This document shows, one piece after another, positions 1 through 7,666 of a DNA stretch of 52,214 bases. The stretch's first letter is position 1, and each line of letters opens with the position of its first letter. The notes under the pieces are model-generated. The model did not search any database. It was not told the origin of the DNA and saw nothing but the letters and a program-made list of their open reading frames with translations. The translations under genes were made by a program, and so were the position numbers. Source of the stretch: a virus; the IMG/VR virus record IMGVR_UViG_3300031972_002079, positions 1 to 52,214 of that record. One strand, given 5' to 3'.

Positions 1-273
1 AATAAGCGTTGGTTGCACTTCTTTATGTTGTTTGTTCCTGTCATGGGTCTTTGGACATCTTCTATTGGCATCATTGGGCTTGCTTTTAATCTTCGTGCTT
101 ATGATTTTGTAAGTCAGGAGATTCGTGCAGCAGAAGATCCAGAATTTGAGACCTTTTACACCAAGAACATCTTATTGAATGAAGGACTACGTGCATGGTT
201 GGCACCAGTTGATCAACCACATGAGTCATTCGTATTCCCAGAAGAAGTATTGCCTCGTGGTAATGCACTTTGA
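1..273 (+). CDS. psbD: Photosystem II D2 protein, C-terminal part
   Basis: The window opens inside this gene; 90 C-terminal residues remain, read in frame from base 1. The end carries the D2 signature ([13 protein letters not shown], then [12 protein letters not shown]), nearly identical to cyanobacterial PsbD. D2 is a photosystem II reaction-centre subunit in the thylakoid membrane; the visible part holds the last membrane helix and the lumenal tail. Phage copies are thought to replace turned-over host protein and keep photosynthesis running during infection. The stop codon overlaps the start of the next small gene, so the two are probably co-transcribed. The 5' end lies outside the window. 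Confidence 0.97.
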   Translation, partial: NKRWLHFFMLFVPVMGLWTSSIGIIGLAFNLRAYDFVSQEIRAAEDPEFETFYTKNILLNEGLRAWLAPVDQPHESFVFPEEVLPRGNAL

Positions 274-388
274 ATACGTTTTAGCATGGGTTGCACTTAT
301 CATTCTCTATTTTGTTACTCAGAATCCTGACGATGATGATGATCAAGATGGTGGTATGATGGTCCCATCGTATCAAGGAAAACAATGA
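263..388 (+). CDS. Small membrane protein downstream of psbD
   Basis: 41 aa. One hydrophobic segment (about residues 4-18, [14 protein letters not shown]) is followed by an acidic run (five Asp). I chose the ATG that overlaps the psbD stop by 11 bases, since the upstream ATG would run 84 bases further back into psbD. Its stop overlaps the next ATG (ATGA). Function unknown; position suggests expression with the photosystem gene. Confidence 0.7.
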   Translation: MHFEYVLAWVALIILYFVTQNPDDDDDQDGGMMVPSYQGKQ

Positions 389-594
389 ATAATTTCGAGT
401 TCACACTATACTTCATATGCTTCGCTCTCATTGCTGGTGGTGCCTTCGCTATGATGTGGGCTAACATTCAATCTATTAAAGTAGAGATGAATAAACCCAA
501 ACCACGTCATCCAGAAGCACCACAAGCAGGTGAAGAGTTGATGTATGTAGATCTAACCAGGGAAAAACTGGAAGAAATTTATGATAAAGAATAG
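385..594 (+). CDS. Small single-span membrane protein
   Basis: 69 aa. An N-terminal transmembrane segment (about residues 6-27) precedes a charged tail with a Lys/Pro-rich stretch. The start overlaps the previous stop by 4 bases, implying translational coupling. It is last in the psbD transcript: an intrinsic terminator begins 23 bases after its stop. No recognised domain. Confidence 0.75.
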   Translation: MNNFEFTLYFICFALIAGGAFAMMWANIQSIKVEMNKPKPRHPEAPQAGEELMYVDLTREKLEEIYDKE

Positions 595-617
595 AGGATT
601 CTGAAAAGGTCAATCTT

Positions 618-647
618 AAAACCACCTCTTGACTGGGGTGGTTTTTT
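618..647 (+). terminator. Intrinsic terminator after the psbD operon, with a -35 box in its loop
   Basis: Perfect 9 bp stem AAAACCACC (618-626) / GGTGGTTTT (637-645), loop of 10, followed by a T run. The loop contains TTGACT (629-634), the -35 hexamer of the promoter described next. Confidence 0.9.
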
Positions 648-657
648 AATGTATAAT
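629..657 (+). promoter_or_regulatory. Sigma70-type promoter starting inside the terminator loop
   Basis: TTGACT (629-634), 17 bp spacer, TATAAT (652-657). It would start transcription near 664, just ahead of the carbamoyltransferase ATG at 681. The spacer holds the 3' arm of the terminator stem. Confidence 0.8.
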
Positions 658-680
658 TAAGTATACAAGTGGTTTTGTGT

Positions 681-2204
681 ATGAAATTTATAGGTCTGCG
701 ATTAGATGATCATGACTCAAATATTACATACACTGACGGCACGAAGGTTAAATATACGAACTGTGAAAGAAATTATCAATGCAAACATTATGGTCTTGAT
801 GATTTAAATACATGGACTAGTATTATTAAAAGATGGAAAGTGAATCCATCTGAGGTTGATGCGATTGCAATTATCATCGATAAATCTTTACATGGACATA
901 TACAATACAATGAAGATGATTTATTTTCTATTGTAGAATTAAAAATTTTTAGAGTTCTTGGATTTGAATGTCCTATTTACAGAGTCGATCACCATTATTC
1001 CCATGCGTTAAGCATATGGCCTTTGGGAATAAAACCAACAGTTAGTATTATTTCTGATGCGTTTGGAGATGATAGTACTAACTTCTCCGTTTTTAGGGAT
1101 GATAAAATTATTACTAGATTGAAGAGATCCAATGAAATAAGTTCTTTAGGATATAGATCTTTTGAGAGCATTGCTATGTCATTAACTTTTGTTGGCAATT
1201 TAATAAAAATTGTCGGAGATCCTTTAGATCATGCTGGTAAGATTATGGGGATGAAAGCTTATGATTCTTCAGTCTCTACTAAAAAAGACATTTTCAATTT
1301 AGAAAATATTTCAAGTGTATGGGAATCTTTTGATTGGGATTCGGTTGATATTAATGACATTAAAGATTTTGACAAAATATGTTCTTGGGTATCGAAAGCA
1401 CATACATATTCGGAGAGAGTGTATGCTGATATTTTTGTCAATTATACAGATAAAAATGACATTATATGCTATAGTGGTGGTGTAGCACAGAATACTGTGA
1501 TCAATAGTGAGATTAAAAAAGTTAGGCCCAACTTACATATTCCTCCTCACTGTAATGACTCTGGATTATCTCTAGGTGCTGTAGAGTTTCTTAGAAAATA
1601 TTATGATCAGGAAGAATTTGATACTACTGGATTTCCTTTTTGGCAGGATGATGAAGCACCAAAGACTATTCCTAGTAAAAAAACTATTAAGGATACTGCA
1701 GAAAGGTTGGCAAGAGGAGAGATCGTTGGGTGGTATCAGGGTCATGGTGAAGTTGGCCCCAGAGCATTAGGAAACAGAAGTATTTTAATGAACCCATCCA
1801 TTTCTAATGGTAAAGATTTAATCAATTCTAAAGTAAAAAATAGAGCCTTCTATAGACCCTTTGGTGCATCTGTTCTGGAAGAAAAATCTTCTCAATACTT
1901 TAACTTCTCTCACCCCTCTCCTTATATGCTTTATGTCATGGATATGATTGATACAGAATTATATCCATCAGTTACACATGCTGACGGAACTTGTAGGGCA
2001 CAGACTGTATCTCAAGATCTTGAGGTATACTATTCTCTAATTGAAGAATTTGAAATGCTTACTGGAATTCCGATGTTATTAAATACATCTTTAAATGTTG
2101 GTGGTAAACCTATTGCAGCATATAAAACTAATGCATTGGATATTTGGTGTGGCACAGAACTTGACACATTAGTATTTGGAAACGAAGTATTTTCACATGA
2201 ATGA
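681..2204 (+). CDS. Carbamoyltransferase (NodU/CmcH family)
   Basis: About 507 aa, typical for the family, which transfers a carbamoyl group from carbamoyl phosphate, through a carbamoyl-adenylate, to a hydroxyl of a small molecule or sugar. Visible: the metal-binding DHHYSHA motif (about residue 103), FGDDSTN, the GGVAQN nucleotide-binding stretch, and in the C-terminal half GWYQGHGEVGPRALGNRS and NRAFYRPFGASVL, hallmarks of NodU-type enzymes. A GTG four codons upstream (669) is possible; the ATG at 681 lies closer to a normal 5' leader for the promoter at 629-657. Common in T4-like cyanophages, but the substrate is unknown; cell-surface or virion sugar decoration is a guess. Confidence 0.93.
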   Translation: MKFIGLRLDDHDSNITYTDGTKVKYTNCERNYQCKHYGLDDLNTWTSIIKRWKVNPSEVDAIAIIIDKSLHGHIQYNEDDLFSIVELKIFRVLGFECPIYRVDHHYSHALSIWPLGIKPTVSIISDAFGDDSTNFSVFRDDKIITRLKRSNEISSLGYRSFESIAMSLTFVGNLIKIVGDPLDHAGKIMGMKAYDSSVSTKKDIFNLENISSVWESFDWDSVDINDIKDFDKICSWVSKAHTYSERVYADIFVNYTDKNDIICYSGGVAQNTVINSEIKKVRPNLHIPPHCNDSGLSLGAVEFLRKYYDQEEFDTTGFPFWQDDEAPKTIPSKKTIKDTAERLARGEIVGWYQGHGEVGPRALGNRSILMNPSISNGKDLINSKVKNRAFYRPFGASVLEEKSSQYFNFSHPSPYMLYVMDMIDTELYPSVTHADGTCRAQTVSQDLEVYYSLIEEFEMLTGIPMLLNTSLNVGGKPIAAYKTNALDIWCGTELDTLVFGNEVFSHE

Positions 2205-2223
2205 TTTTAAATAGGTATCTAAA

Positions 2224-2922
2224 ATGAAAGTAATTACAGAAGGAAAAGTCAAAACTGTATACGCAGGTGATGATGCACAGCAAGTCATCATTGAGTATCA
2301 TGACAAGGTAACAGCTGGTAACGGTGAGATGGTTGATCATCCTTTAGGAAAAGGATCCCTCTGCTGTAGTATCTCTGCTCTTATCTTTGAGAAACTTGCC
2401 AAAGAACTTATCCCAACTCATTATATTAATATGGTTGGTGCTAACAAGATGATCTGTAAGAAGGTAGACATTGTTCCACTAGAAGTTATTTGTCGCAATC
2501 GTGCTGCTGGATCTATTGTTCGTGAGACAACTCTTCAAGAAGGTTACTCACTACCCCATCCTATTGTTGAATTCTTTTTGAAGGATGATAGCAAGCATGA
2601 TCCTTTATTGACACCAGATCGTGTGCGTCTGATGGGATATGACCCTGAACCTTTTATTGAGATGACATTGCGAATCAATGATTATCTCCGTCAGATGTTC
2701 TACATCATGGGCATTGATTTGATTGACTTTAAGATTGAGTTTGGATATACTGCTCATGGTGAGTTGCTACTTGCCGATGAGATCAGTCCTGATAGCATGA
2801 GACTCTGGAAGATTGGTGGTGATGAGAGATTTGATAAAGATCTATTCAGAAAAGACGAGGGAGATATCGTTCCTGCCTATCGTTACATCCTTGACCGACT
2901 ACAACCACTTGCTATTCAATGA
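2224..2922 (+). CDS. purC: SAICAR synthetase (phosphoribosylaminoimidazole-succinocarboxamide synthase)
   Basis: 232 aa, normal length. Catalyses the ATP-dependent joining of aspartate to CAIR, giving SAICAR in purine synthesis. Family signatures seen: N-terminal EGKVKTVYAGD, GKGSLCCSISALIFEKL, the CRNRAAGSIVRE motif, and LLADEISPDSMRLW near the C-terminus. Starts 19 bases after the carbamoyltransferase; its stop overlaps the next gene. With purM downstream it supports nucleotide supply for phage DNA replication. Confidence 0.97.
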   Translation: MKVITEGKVKTVYAGDDAQQVIIEYHDKVTAGNGEMVDHPLGKGSLCCSISALIFEKLAKELIPTHYINMVGANKMICKKVDIVPLEVICRNRAAGSIVRETTLQEGYSLPHPIVEFFLKDDSKHDPLLTPDRVRLMGYDPEPFIEMTLRINDYLRQMFYIMGIDLIDFKIEFGYTAHGELLLADEISPDSMRLWKIGGDERFDKDLFRKDEGDIVPAYRYILDRLQPLAIQ

Positions 2923-3173
2923 TCATGCAAAACTTTTATCAAGCATTAGAAAACTATAAAAATGCTTATGCAATGATGGAACTAAAAGAACAATTGAAAA
3001 GAGAAATGCCTCCTAGTGGTAGTTCTTTCTATAGATATTTTTCCGATCCTAATAGTAATCCACCATCACATCATACTCTTGAAGAACGCATTGATAATAT
3101 GTCACTTGTAAAGTGTAAAGGATATGCTGTGTTTAATTATTACTATTCACAAGCTGCGTTTGCAATCCAATGA
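2919..3173 (+). CDS. Small protein of unknown function
   Basis: 84 aa, overlapping the purC stop (ATGA); a second ATG two codons on is equally possible. Soluble, with a helical N-terminus rich in Tyr, Ala and Lys. No recognised motif. The next gene overlaps its stop by 4 bases, so it belongs to the pur run. Confidence 0.65.
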   Translation: MIMQNFYQALENYKNAYAMMELKEQLKREMPPSGSSFYRYFSDPNSNPPSHHTLEERIDNMSLVKCKGYAVFNYYYSQAAFAIQ

Positions 3174-3400
3174 AACTAATTAAGTTCACCCGTGATTCTG
3201 ATTATGGACAGGATTTATATGTCCAAGTATTATTCAACAAACGATGGGCACTCTTGCAAACATCAGTACATTGGTTTGAGTGTCCTGTTTGGCCTTTTCT
3301 TCAAATTCAATCTGGTATGGGTAATCTAATTTCTATTTTGTTTAGTGTCTATAAGTTTGGATTTAATATTGGATTACTAGAACGCACTTGGAGATTTTGA
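3170..3400 (+). CDS. Small protein of unknown function
   Basis: 76 aa, with an ATGA overlap to the previous gene. Aromatic-rich with a hydrophobic C-terminal half; possibly membrane-associated. No family recognised. Confidence 0.6.
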   Translation: MKLIKFTRDSDYGQDLYVQVLFNKRWALLQTSVHWFECPVWPFLQIQSGMGNLISILFSVYKFGFNIGLLERTWRF

Positions 3401-3402
3401 TA

Positions 3403-3675
3403 ATGAAACACCACGTCCCTGATGAGATTAGAAAACTTGGTTTCGATTGCTTTAGAAGTTTGAACCAAGCAGAGCGAGCTGTTGTTATGTTTGGTGAGGA
3501 TGAGTATCGTAAATCATTAGACCTTGAGAATGATGATGCTCCCTGTTGGAAGATACCAAGTGGAGAATCAACTACCTTTGTTGGTTGGAATCCCATGTGT
3601 ATCCCAACAATGGATTACATAGTATGGAAACTAAAACGTCGTGAACAAATTGCAAAAGGAGAAATCATTGGATAA
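3403..3675 (+). CDS. Small protein of unknown function
   Basis: 90 aa from the ATG at 3403, two bases after the previous stop; a start 15 bases upstream is in frame but overlaps that gene. Soluble, mixed composition, basic C-terminus. Conserved position between purC and purM, function unknown. Confidence 0.65.
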   Translation: MKHHVPDEIRKLGFDCFRSLNQAERAVVMFGEDEYRKSLDLENDDAPCWKIPSGESTTFVGWNPMCIPTMDYIVWKLKRREQIAKGEIIG

Positions 3676-3838
3676 GTTATCTAAAGACGAGATGAGAACT
3701 AAGATTAAAGAGTTCTCTGCTATTCTTAAAAGTCAAAGAGAGCACTGGGATAAGGAAGACCAAATTGGATTCACATATTCTTGTGATCTAATCTCACAAT
3801 CACTCATTACATTATACATTCGTTTAGGAAGAGACTAA
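3668..3838 (+). CDS. Small helical protein, TTG start
   Basis: 56 aa. The TTG at 3668 is preferred: AAGGAG lies about 6 bases upstream and the overlap with the previous gene is only 8 bases; the GTG at 3641 lacks such a site. Charged and helical. Its stop shares a base with the purM ATG. Confidence 0.6.
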   Translation: MDKLSKDEMRTKIKEFSAILKSQREHWDKEDQIGFTYSCDLISQSLITLYIRLGRD

Positions 3839-4770
3839 TGGACTACAAAACTTCTGGCGTTGATATTCAAAAAGGCCGATCCTTTGTAGAATATCTTAAG
3901 GTAATGGCACCTAGTATTGGTGGGTTCAATGGAATGATGGAAGTCCCATCAGGATATGAGAAACCTGTTCTAGTAACTGGTGCTGATGGTGTTGGAACTA
4001 AAATTAATATTTGTAGGATTGCCCGTGATTACTCCACTATTGGTCAGGATCTCGTTGCTATGTGCGTCAATGACGTTATATGTTCTGGCGCTAAACCATT
4101 ATATTTTCTAGACTATATCTCTACCAAATCCCTTGACGGTAATGTGAGTGATATTGTGTATGGAGTTGTCAAGGCATGTGAGCTAACTGGAATGGATCTT
4201 CTAGGTGGAGAAACGGCAGAACATTTCAGACAAACTGATTATGACCTTGCTGGTTTCTGTACTGGTGTTGTAGAGAAGAATGATATTGTTGATGGTCAGA
4301 ATATTAGACCTGGTGATGTAGTCATTGGTATTGAGAGTAGTGGACTCCATAGTAATGGATACACACTCATCAATGATATGCTGTGGAGGCATAAGATCCG
4401 CTATAAGGACATGCCTGAGTTGCTAACACCAACTACCATCTATTCTGGTTTGATCCAACACCTGTTGGACGAAGTTCCCATCCTAGGCATGGCACACATC
4501 ACGGGAGGAGGACTGCCTGAGAACCTCCCACGATGCCTTCCAAGGGGTCTCACAGTTGACGTTGACTATTCTGCTTGGGAGAGACCAGAACTCTTTAACA
4601 AGATCCAGCAGGCAGGAGACGTTTCTGAAGAAGAGATGCGTAATGTATTCAATCTTGGTATTGGATTCTGTTTGGTTGTGCCACAAGAAGTAGCAACACT
4701 AACTCAAACTCTGATTGCTGACACACCATTTGGCATGAGATCGTGGGTTATTGGAGAAGTTAAATGCTAA
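3838..4770 (+). CDS. purM: Phosphoribosylformylglycinamidine cyclo-ligase (AIR synthetase)
   Basis: 310 aa, slightly shorter than the roughly 345 aa bacterial enzyme. Closes the imidazole ring, FGAM plus ATP to AIR, step five of purine synthesis. Signatures: SGVDIQKG at the N-terminus, VTGADGVGTKI, DLVAMCVND, the GAKPLYFLDY motif, LLGGETAE and the glycine-rich THITGGGLPENLPR-type loop near residue 220. The start overlaps the preceding stop (TAATG) and the end overlaps the next ORF by 7 bases. Confidence 0.97.
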   Translation: MDYKTSGVDIQKGRSFVEYLKVMAPSIGGFNGMMEVPSGYEKPVLVTGADGVGTKINICRIARDYSTIGQDLVAMCVNDVICSGAKPLYFLDYISTKSLDGNVSDIVYGVVKACELTGMDLLGGETAEHFRQTDYDLAGFCTGVVEKNDIVDGQNIRPGDVVIGIESSGLHSNGYTLINDMLWRHKIRYKDMPELLTPTTIYSGLIQHLLDEVPILGMAHITGGGLPENLPRCLPRGLTVDVDYSAWERPELFNKIQQAGDVSEEEMRNVFNLGIGFCLVVPQEVATLTQTLIADTPFGMRSWVIGEVKC

Positions 4771-4967
4771 CTGTCACTAACCATTTAGCCGCTTTTTGGA
4801 CTGTTGTGGTGATGAATTGTATTCATCCAGTTAATTGGCAATCATGTCTTCCAGTTCATGAATGGTTGATTCCAGATGTAGGTCAGGGATTGCAAATATA
4901 TTTTGATAAAAAGTTGGATTTTTTGTATAGAAATGAGCGAGATTACCTAGATAGTGCAGTCAAGTAA
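4764..4967 (+). CDS. Small protein of unknown function
   Basis: 67 aa, overlapping the purM 3' end. The N-terminus is weakly hydrophobic (AAFWTVVVM), suggesting membrane association. Ends 5 bases before petE. Confidence 0.6.
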   Translation: MLTVTNHLAAFWTVVVMNCIHPVNWQSCLPVHEWLIPDVGQGLQIYFDKKLDFLYRNERDYLDSAVK

Positions 4968-4972
4968 AACAT

Positions 4973-5317
4973 ATGAAAAGTTTTATTCGGTTCACTATTC
5001 TGGCATTTATTGCTGCAATGATTTTTTTCATACCCAAGACAGCATATGCATTGGATGTGCAAATGGGATCGAATGGAAATCTAGTATTTGATCCTGCAGA
5101 AGTCACTATTCAAGCTGGTGAATCTGTCCATTTTATCAACAATATGCTCCCTCCTCACAATGTAATTGTTGAGGATCATCCTGAGTTGGGTCATGATGCC
5201 CTGGCAATGTTGCCAGGTGAAGACTTTGAGGTTGCATTCCCTGAGGCAGGTGACTATACTTACTGGTGTGGTCCCCACAAAGGAGCAGGTATGATCGGAA
5301 CGGTGCATGTGGAATGA
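4973..5317 (+). CDS. petE: Plastocyanin
   Basis: 114 aa. Soluble lumenal copper protein that carries electrons from cytochrome b6f to photosystem I. Residues 1-26 form a signal peptide ending AYA, giving a mature protein of about 88 aa. All four type-1 copper ligands are visible: His62 in PPHNV, Cys99 and His102 in YWCGPHKGAGM, and Met107. Probably maintains electron flow in infected cells together with psbD. Confidence 0.97.
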   Translation: MKSFIRFTILAFIAAMIFFIPKTAYALDVQMGSNGNLVFDPAEVTIQAGESVHFINNMLPPHNVIVEDHPELGHDALAMLPGEDFEVAFPEAGDYTYWCGPHKGAGMIGTVHVE

Positions 5318-5409
5318 GTGCATTATTTGTCTTTGGATTTATTGCATTACTAACATTTGGAATGCATATAACATGGCCACTGCCATATAGAGGAGGAGGA
5401 ACAAAATGA
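5314..5409 (+). CDS. 31-aa membrane microprotein
   Basis: A short ORF with an ATGA overlap to the petE stop and a 4-base overlap to the next ATG. It is mostly one hydrophobic helix (ALFVFGFIALLTFGM). GAGGAGGA near its end serves as the ribosome-binding site of the gnd-like gene. The chained overlaps on both sides argue that it is translated. Confidence 0.6.
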   Translation: MSALFVFGFIALLTFGMHITWPLPYRGGGTK

Positions 5410-5876
5410 AAGTTGGAATTATTGGGTTGGGACGTACTGGTGAAGGTATGTCTCGCCGTATGATTGAAAAGGGAATCGAAGTTTGGGGTTACAGTAGCAC
5501 CAACTATGAAAGTGCCTGTGGACAATATGAAGCAGGATATATTAGTGGATGTGTAACCTCACTAGAGTATCTTGTCCAAGCAGTTAAATCTGACAGCAAG
5601 AAATATACTAGTGCAGGAAAAGTTCCTGGTATCTTTCAGATTACACTTCCAGAAAAAAAGGTAGAAGACACACTTGATGAGTTATTACCTTTACTTGAGG
5701 AGGGTGATATCATTATCGACTATAGTAGTAATGATGTTTCAAAATGCCAGGAACTAGAAAAGTATTGCTCTAAGTTGGGCATCTCATACATTTTCTCTGG
5801 TGTATATGGAGCACCTTATGCTATTGATTCTTGTTCTAAGATTTTTCAAGCCCTATCTCCTGGTAATGTGATCTGA
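5406..5876 (+). CDS. gnd: 6-phosphogluconate dehydrogenase-like protein, NAD(P)-binding domain only
   Basis: 156 aa. N-terminal Rossmann fold with GLGRTG (residues 7-12) as in Gnd (GLGRMG), and GDIIIDYSSND where Gnd has a DGGNS-type motif. Full-length enzymes run to about 300-480 aa and need the helical C-terminal domain, including the catalytic Lys of the GxKGTG region; that part is absent, and no other frame continues it before the next gene. It may be an inactive or regulatory form, or an uncharacterised dehydrogenase. Pentose phosphate context (talC downstream) supports a gnd origin. Confidence 0.75.
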   Translation: MKVGIIGLGRTGEGMSRRMIEKGIEVWGYSSTNYESACGQYEAGYISGCVTSLEYLVQAVKSDSKKYTSAGKVPGIFQITLPEKKVEDTLDELLPLLEEGDIIIDYSSNDVSKCQELEKYCSKLGISYIFSGVYGAPYAIDSCSKIFQALSPGNVI

Positions 5877-6061
5877 TGCCACATGAATTCGACCCATGCG
5901 AAGCACCTGTAGAAGGTAAACTTGATAAGTGGGGGTTTACAATTAAACCTACTATCAGTGATGATGAACTAATTCTTCGATGTTTGAAGAATGCACCTTG
6001 TGGGTCTGATAGAAAACAGGCAATGAAGCTAATTAAAATCTACGAGGAAAAAATTCAATGA
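5876..6061 (+). CDS. Small protein of unknown function
   Basis: 61 aa, start overlapping the gnd-like stop (TGATG). Soluble, two Cys, amphipathic C-terminal helix. No family recognised. Confidence 0.65.
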   Translation: MPHEFDPCEAPVEGKLDKWGFTIKPTISDDELILRCLKNAPCGSDRKQAMKLIKIYEEKIQ

Positions 6062-6189
6062 CCTTAGCGCATGTCCTACTTTTCGGATCACTACCCTTTA
6101 TATGTGCCACCGCATATTTCGGGTACAGAAAAGGTGAAAATGTCTACTATGAAAGTGACAAATATGACGGAAACGGAACAGCGCATTAA
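6058..6189 (+). CDS. 43-aa membrane microprotein
   Basis: ATGA overlap to the previous gene. One N-terminal hydrophobic span (LAHVLLFGSLPFICATAYF) then an acidic, Tyr-rich tail. It shares DNA with a longer ORF in another frame that starts at 6071; the overlap coupling and clear membrane span make this frame the likelier one over 6058-6189. Confidence 0.6.
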   Translation: MTLAHVLLFGSLPFICATAYFGYRKGENVYYESDKYDGNGTAH

Positions 6190-6190
6190 G

Positions 6191-6367
6191 ATGAGACATG
6201 CGTTTGCTATGTCATCATTTGCTAGAATGTTTACTCCAAACAAAATCACATATGATATGAGATCACTCTGTAGAGAGTGGTCTAAGATTGATGAACAACC
6301 ACCCACAGGTGATTTGTATAAAGTTGATCGTTATTTTCTGGAACTTTGGAAAAATAGAAACACATGA
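6191..6367 (+). CDS. Small protein of unknown function
   Basis: 58 aa from the ATG at 6191, one base after the previous stop. The reading frame is open back to 6071, but that extension overlaps the preceding microprotein. Soluble, Met/Arg-rich N-terminus. Start uncertain. Confidence 0.55.
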   Translation: MRHAFAMSSFARMFTPNKITYDMRSLCREWSKIDEQPPTGDLYKVDRYFLELWKNRNT

Positions 6368-6450
6368 ATTTAAGTCAATTAATAGTATTAATAATCCCAT
6401 TAATGTTTGGACTTGTTATATTTTTTGCAGCAGTTCTTACAGATCAATGA
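6364..6450 (+). CDS. 28-aa membrane microprotein
   Basis: Starts on an ATGA overlap, ends in overlap with the next ATG. Almost entirely one hydrophobic helix (LIVLIIPLMFGLVIFFAAV). Size and form recall the small photosystem-associated peptides, but no specific family can be named. Confidence 0.6.
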   Translation: MNLSQLIVLIIPLMFGLVIFFAAVLTDQ

Positions 6451-6608
6451 TGTTACAATTTGCTAGATTTTGTGGTGTTGTACTAAACAACCCATACGGA
6501 TTAGGATTTCTCTCAACCATTTTAGTCTTTGTTCCTATCATAGGAATGTGGGCTGTTCACAAATATAATTGGCAACATTGGGAACCTTTTGCAAAAAAAC
6601 ACCTCTAG
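6447..6608 (+). CDS. Small membrane protein
   Basis: 53 aa from the double ATG at 6447, overlapping the previous stop. One transmembrane segment (GLGFLSTILVFVPIIGMWAV) followed by a Trp/His-rich tail. Unknown function. Confidence 0.65.
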   Translation: MMLQFARFCGVVLNNPYGLGFLSTILVFVPIIGMWAVHKYNWQHWEPFAKKHL

Positions 6609-6613
6609 ATAAT

Positions 6614-6775
6614 ATGAACCTCCTTCTCCGATCACATCAAAACGTAACTGATCCAGTTTGGAGTGTTATTTTTAGTATTATCATTCTCTTAATTGGAGTC
6701 GGTTATTATGTCTATACAATTTTAAATTACGACGATGGAAAAAACAATGCCCAGGAATCAAATCACGAAAATTGA
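6614..6775 (+). CDS. Small membrane protein
   Basis: 53 aa; ATG 5 bases after the previous stop. One membrane span (VIFSIIILLIGVGYYVY) and a polar, acidic tail. Overlaps the next gene in a different frame. Confidence 0.65.
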   Translation: MNLLLRSHQNVTDPVWSVIFSIIILLIGVGYYVYTILNYDDGKNNAQESNHEN

Positions 6776-6911
6776 TATGCTCGCAAGAGTATACAAAGTC
6801 AAAACCTCTCTTTACGATGGGAAACAAATTGATAAGTCAGCTGAATGGCATGATGGTGCTCATAAAGCTTTAAATGATGTGCTTAACATCCTTGACGAAT
6901 TCAGAAACTAA
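6735..6911 (+). CDS. Small helical protein of unknown function
   Basis: 58 aa in an otherwise unexplained stretch ahead of talC. The ATG at 6735 overlaps the previous gene by 41 bases; internal ATGs at 6747 or 6777 would reduce the overlap. Predicted helical and basic, ending DVLNILDEFRN. No recognised family. Confidence 0.55.
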   Translation: MEKTMPRNQITKIDMLARVYKVKTSLYDGKQIDKSAEWHDGAHKALNDVLNILDEFRN

Positions 6912-6948
6912 TGTTAAAGTCCCTGATATGAAATATACTCACAATTAT

Positions 6949-7599
6949 ATGAAGATCTTCCTAGATACCGCTGATACTGATATCATCAACGAATACTTCA
7001 AAACTGGTTTGGTGGATGGTGTGACTACCAATCCAACATTGATCATGAAAAGTGGTCGAGATCCAGAAGATGTGTATCAAGAAATTAAAGATCTTGGTGT
7101 TCGTGACATCAGCATGGAAGTGGTTGGTGATGAGGGTGAAATGTATCGTGAAGGCAAGCGTCTTTATGAAAAATTTGGTGATGTATGCACTGTAAAAGTC
7201 CCTTGCACCCGTGAAGGACTAGCAGTCTGTAAATCACTCTCCGATCAGAACATCAAAGTCAATGTCACATTGATCTTCAGTGCCGCTCAGGCGATCTTGG
7301 CAGCAAAGGCTGGTGCAACATATGTCTCACCCTTCGTGGGACGCCTAGACGACCAATCTGTGGCAGGTCTAGAGGTCGTTCGTTCTATCTCTGAACTCTA
7401 TCGTATTCATGGTGTTCAAACTAAAGTTCTTTCAGCATCGATTCGTAGTGTTCAACGTGCTGTTCGTTCGTGGTACAATGGAGCTGACATCTGCACCATG
7501 CCACCAAAGGTATTTGATCAGATGTATGACCACATTCTTACTGATAAAGGTCTAGAGATCTTTGACAATGATTGGAAAGCGGTTCAAAACCAAAATTAA
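6949..7599 (+). CDS. talC: Transaldolase (TalC/FSA type)
   Basis: 216 aa, the short TalC form characteristic of cyanophages. Moves a dihydroxyacetone unit between sugar phosphates in the non-oxidative pentose phosphate pathway. Seen: N-terminal MKIFLDTADT, DGVTTNPTL, the Schiff-base Lys83 in TVKVPCT, NVTLIFSAAQA, and FVGRLDD. The ATG at 6949 gives the conserved N-terminus; the frame is open further upstream. Likely acts with CP12 and the gnd-like gene to favour pentose phosphate and NADPH production. Confidence 0.96.
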   Translation: MKIFLDTADTDIINEYFKTGLVDGVTTNPTLIMKSGRDPEDVYQEIKDLGVRDISMEVVGDEGEMYREGKRLYEKFGDVCTVKVPCTREGLAVCKSLSDQNIKVNVTLIFSAAQAILAAKAGATYVSPFVGRLDDQSVAGLEVVRSISELYRIHGVQTKVLSASIRSVQRAVRSWYNGADICTMPPKVFDQMYDHILTDKGLEIFDNDWKAVQNQN

Positions 7600-7666
7600 C
7601 TTTTTAATTCCATATATCGGGACAAAAATTTCCCAGGCTTTTTTCGTTCTATAGGATTTTTTAAAA

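Noticed and set aside
5136-5525. 129-aa minus-strand ORF opposite petE
   Set aside because: Shadow of petE and the gnd-like gene; low-complexity composition, no start site, opposite to all neighbours.
5406-6367. Full-length gnd broken by a frameshift
   Set aside because: The frames after 5876 encode unrelated small proteins and show no helical 6PGDH domain or GxKGTG motif.
6071-6367. Single 98-aa gene starting at 6071
   Set aside because: Its first 120 bases overlap a coupled 43-aa membrane ORF (6058-6189); the shorter form from 6191 explains the data better.
7601-7650. Terminator after talC
   Set aside because: Only a 4-bp GGGA/TCCC stem before the T run; too weak to claim.
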